Positions 33,221-34,602 of a DNA stretch of 34,602 nt are shown here, piece by piece. The position numbers and the translations under genes are program-made. This DNA is from Acidimicrobiaceae bacterium (GTDB lineage Bacteria > Actinomycetota > Acidimicrobiia > Acidimicrobiales > Aldehydirespiratoraceae): contig VYCM01000150.1 in NCBI GenBank assembly GCA_009843915.1, forward strand, positions 1-34,602, in the 5' to 3' direction. Under the pieces are notes generated by a model that had not been told where the DNA came from, made no database searches, and saw only the letters and a program-made list of their open reading frames with translations. Each line of letters starts with the position of its first letter. The stretch's first letter is position 1.

Positions 33221-33436
33221 TCACCTGCCTTTGCATCGGTTGATGTCGGCACGGGCCTTCCTGAGGGCTCCCTGCGCCGAGGGAGTGGCTGAGACTGTCA
33301 CAATGCACATGCATTCTGCCGGGCACAGAGCTTGGAAGTGTCTCTTCCGCTTGGTGACACGCCATCCCCGAGCCTCCGCATCCCGCAGCAGCGCCTCGTA
33401 GTCGTTGCTGGCGTGGCGTGGTCGTCGTTCACTCAC
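33221..33436 (-). CDS. HicA-like small protein
   Basis: 71 residues, GTG start at 33436. The layout LLRDAEARGWRVTKRKRHFQALCP...MCIVTVSATPSAQGALRKARADI matches the HicA/YcfA double-stranded-RNA-binding fold. It has the ARGW helix end, the catalytic-type His (RHFQALCP, normally G-H-x-x-x-x-x-P), and the TPS..ALRKARADI helix. HicA proteins are mRNA interferases in toxin-antitoxin pairs. Here the Gly before the His is Arg, so RNase activity is uncertain. It is the first gene of a two-gene unit with the 131-residue partner. Confidence 0.6.
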   Translation of the reverse strand: MSERRPRHASNDYEALLRDAEARGWRVTKRKRHFQALCPAECMCIVTVSATPSAQGALRKARADINRCKGR

Positions 33437-33760
33437 CGCGTTTCGTCGGTTCGGAGGGTCAGAATAACAGTCTCAATTTCACGTTGTCTACCGGGGTCGC
33501 CCGGCAGTTCAACCGCATTCGGCGGTCGGGAGAGGGCCGTCCTCAATGTTCAGAAGGCTGCACCAGCGGCCAGCACGGCCGCGGCCCGAGCCATGGCGTC
33601 GACGGCTTCCTTATATGTAGGCGCGATATATAGGCGCGCGATCACCGTTGACCCGGTGGACGGCGAGTCGCTGGCGGCAGTGCGGAGGTCGGGGGTCGGG
33701 GCTGATCGGATACCTGACCTATTAACAGGCAATGTCATACCCTTGTGCAATAGTCTGTGC
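33437..33760. other. Divergent control region of the HicA-like and DUF222 genes
   Basis: Holds the minus-strand promoter above and a 13-bp tandem direct repeat at 33613-33638 (atatgtaggcgcg then atatataggcgcg), which is AT-rich against its surroundings and could be an operator. A minus-strand frame of 72 codons (33550-33768) ends in a plausible helix but has no RBS and overlaps the DUF222 start; it is not called. Confidence 0.4.
33461..33490 (-). promoter_or_regulatory. Possible promoter for the HicA-like unit
   Basis: On the minus strand, TAGACA (33485-33490), an 18-nt spacer and TATTCT (33461-33466), 24 nt before the GTG. Confidence 0.4.
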
Positions 33761-34602
33761 ATGGTCATTTCCCAAGCTCAGAGGGCCGGAACGGCTGTGA
33801 CGCAGATGCTCGCCGCAGTCGGCGACGGCAGCGTGGCAGCCGTGGACCTGCGGAGGGCCCTGGAGATGTCGAAGGCGATCGCCTCGAAGCTGGCCGCCTT
33901 CCAGGCCCGGGCTGCGGCGGTGCTGGCCGCCCGGGAGAGCCACGGCGACGGTGGTGCCGGGGTGCTGCGCCACGCCACCGGGGTGTCCCGGCGCCAGGCG
34001 GAGGGGCAGGCCCGGGCGGTGCGGGTGCTCGACGACCTGCCGGTGGTGCGGGACGCCTTGGAGGAAGGGAAGCTGTCGTTCGCCAATGCTGCCCGGCTGG
34101 CGGCCGCCGCCGAGGCCGCTGGTGCCGGTGTGGTGCAGGCCGACGCCGGGTTGTTGTCGAAGGCCGTGTCGATGTCCGATGACCAGTTCGCACGGGAGGC
34201 TCGGCGGTGGGCGGCTCGGCATCAGTCGGACCGTGGCGAGGCCGACCACGCCCGGCGCCGGGCCCGGCGGTTCCTGAAGGTGTGGGACGGCGACGACGGC
34301 ATGACCCACCTGCGGGGCGAACTCGACCCCGTGACCGGTGAGAGGATCCGCAACCGGCTTGAGGCCGAAGCCCGCCGTCTGCGCCGAACCGACGACCGCA
34401 GCGAGCGCCGCACCTTCCCCCAAGCCATGGCCGACGCACTAGACGGCCTAACAGCCGTCGGCAGCGGCGCAGGCGGCGGTGACGGTCGACGTATGAACGG
34501 CGGCGGCAGAGGCAGCGCCGGAGATCGTGACGGTGCAGGCGGCGGCGGAGATCGTGACGGTGCAGGCGGCGGCGGAGATCGTGACGGTGCAGGCGGCGGC
34601 GG
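33761..34602 (+). CDS. DUF222 (13E12-type) protein, 3' end outside window
   Basis: At least 280 residues; no stop before the right edge. The sequence (AVDLRRALEMSKAIASKLAAFQARAAAVLAAR, later VLDDLPVVRDALEEGKLSFANAARLA, and DDGMTHLRGELDPVTGERI) fits the DUF222 domain of actinobacteria, which is usually followed by an HNH nuclease domain, probably off the window here. These proteins occur in many copies in actinobacterial genomes and are often linked to mobile elements; their role is not firmly known. The last visible part is a Gly/Asp repeat. No Shine-Dalgarno is seen before ATG 33761. Confidence 0.8.
   Translation, partial: MVISQAQRAGTAVTQMLAAVGDGSVAAVDLRRALEMSKAIASKLAAFQARAAAVLAARESHGDGGAGVLRHATGVSRRQAEGQARAVRVLDDLPVVRDALEEGKLSFANAARLAAAAEAAGAGVVQADAGLLSKAVSMSDDQFAREARRWAARHQSDRGEADHARRRARRFLKVWDGDDGMTHLRGELDPVTGERIRNRLEAEARRLRRTDDRSERRTFPQAMADALDGLTAVGSGAGGGDGRRMNGGGRGSAGDRDGAGGGGDRDGAGGGGDRDGAGGG
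34520..34602 (+). repeat. 27-bp tandem coding repeat at right edge
   Basis: Three perfect copies starting at 34520, 34547 and 34574 encode GDRDGAGGG. The array may continue beyond the window. It would form a flexible linker between DUF222 and a following domain. Confidence 0.85.

Noticed and set aside
33550..33768. 72-codon minus-strand frame overlapping the DUF222 start
   Set aside because: No usable RBS, and its start overlaps the divergent gene. Probably chance.

Overview
The window is high-GC DNA with strongly GC-biased third codon positions. Many long antisense open frames are by-products of this bias. Its S-layer-homology (SLH) proteins start their first SLH repeat with a cysteine-containing VGDA block followed by a second cysteine (AINC). 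This, the GTG starts preceded by TANNNT boxes, and a DUF222 (13E12-type) protein point to an actinobacterium, most likely class Acidimicrobiia. The phylum is fairly safe; the class is inference.

Layout. (1) 1-1376: end of an EamA-type permease, an orotate phosphoribosyltransferase-like gene, and a small membrane/coiled-coil protein on the minus strand. (2) 1545-7566: two tandem secreted paralogues with the same N-terminal SLH anchor and the same C-terminal M6-like zinc metallopeptidase, but different middles: a seven-blade RCC1-like propeller in one and a glycine-betaine/OpuAC-type solute-binding domain in the other. (3) 7610-10564: an MBL-fold hydrolase and three more small membrane/coiled-coil proteins. 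(4) 10600-12415: a gene-poor stretch with two strong hairpins, then a P4-type tyrosine integrase. (5) 12646-29551: seven large SLH/Ig-like surface proteins. Six form three copies of an A-B gene pair, each pair joined by the same GC hairpin: A1-B1 and A2-B2 on plus, A3-B3 on minus facing A2-B2. A seventh protein, C, lies between the first two pairs, followed by a decayed inverted scrap of a B gene. (6) 30076-34602: an opine-dehydrogenase-like plus amidohydrolase operon, a HicA-like small protein with an unrecognised partner, and a DUF222 protein running off the end.

How it fits together. Nine genes encode exported proteins predicted to bind the cell wall through SLH repeats, so the window is mainly a cell-surface locus. 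The SLH-X-peptidase pair looks like wall-tethered proteases with exchangeable recognition modules. The A/B/C proteins look like structural or adhesive surface-layer components that expanded by duplication and inversion. Among the A genes, only A3 has a normal ribosome-binding site and start. A1 and A2 share the signal-peptide core but have lost the native 5' end. This raises the untested possibility of one expressed copy with reservoir copies. A 174-bp identical tract between the two protease genes suggests ongoing gene conversion at the locus.
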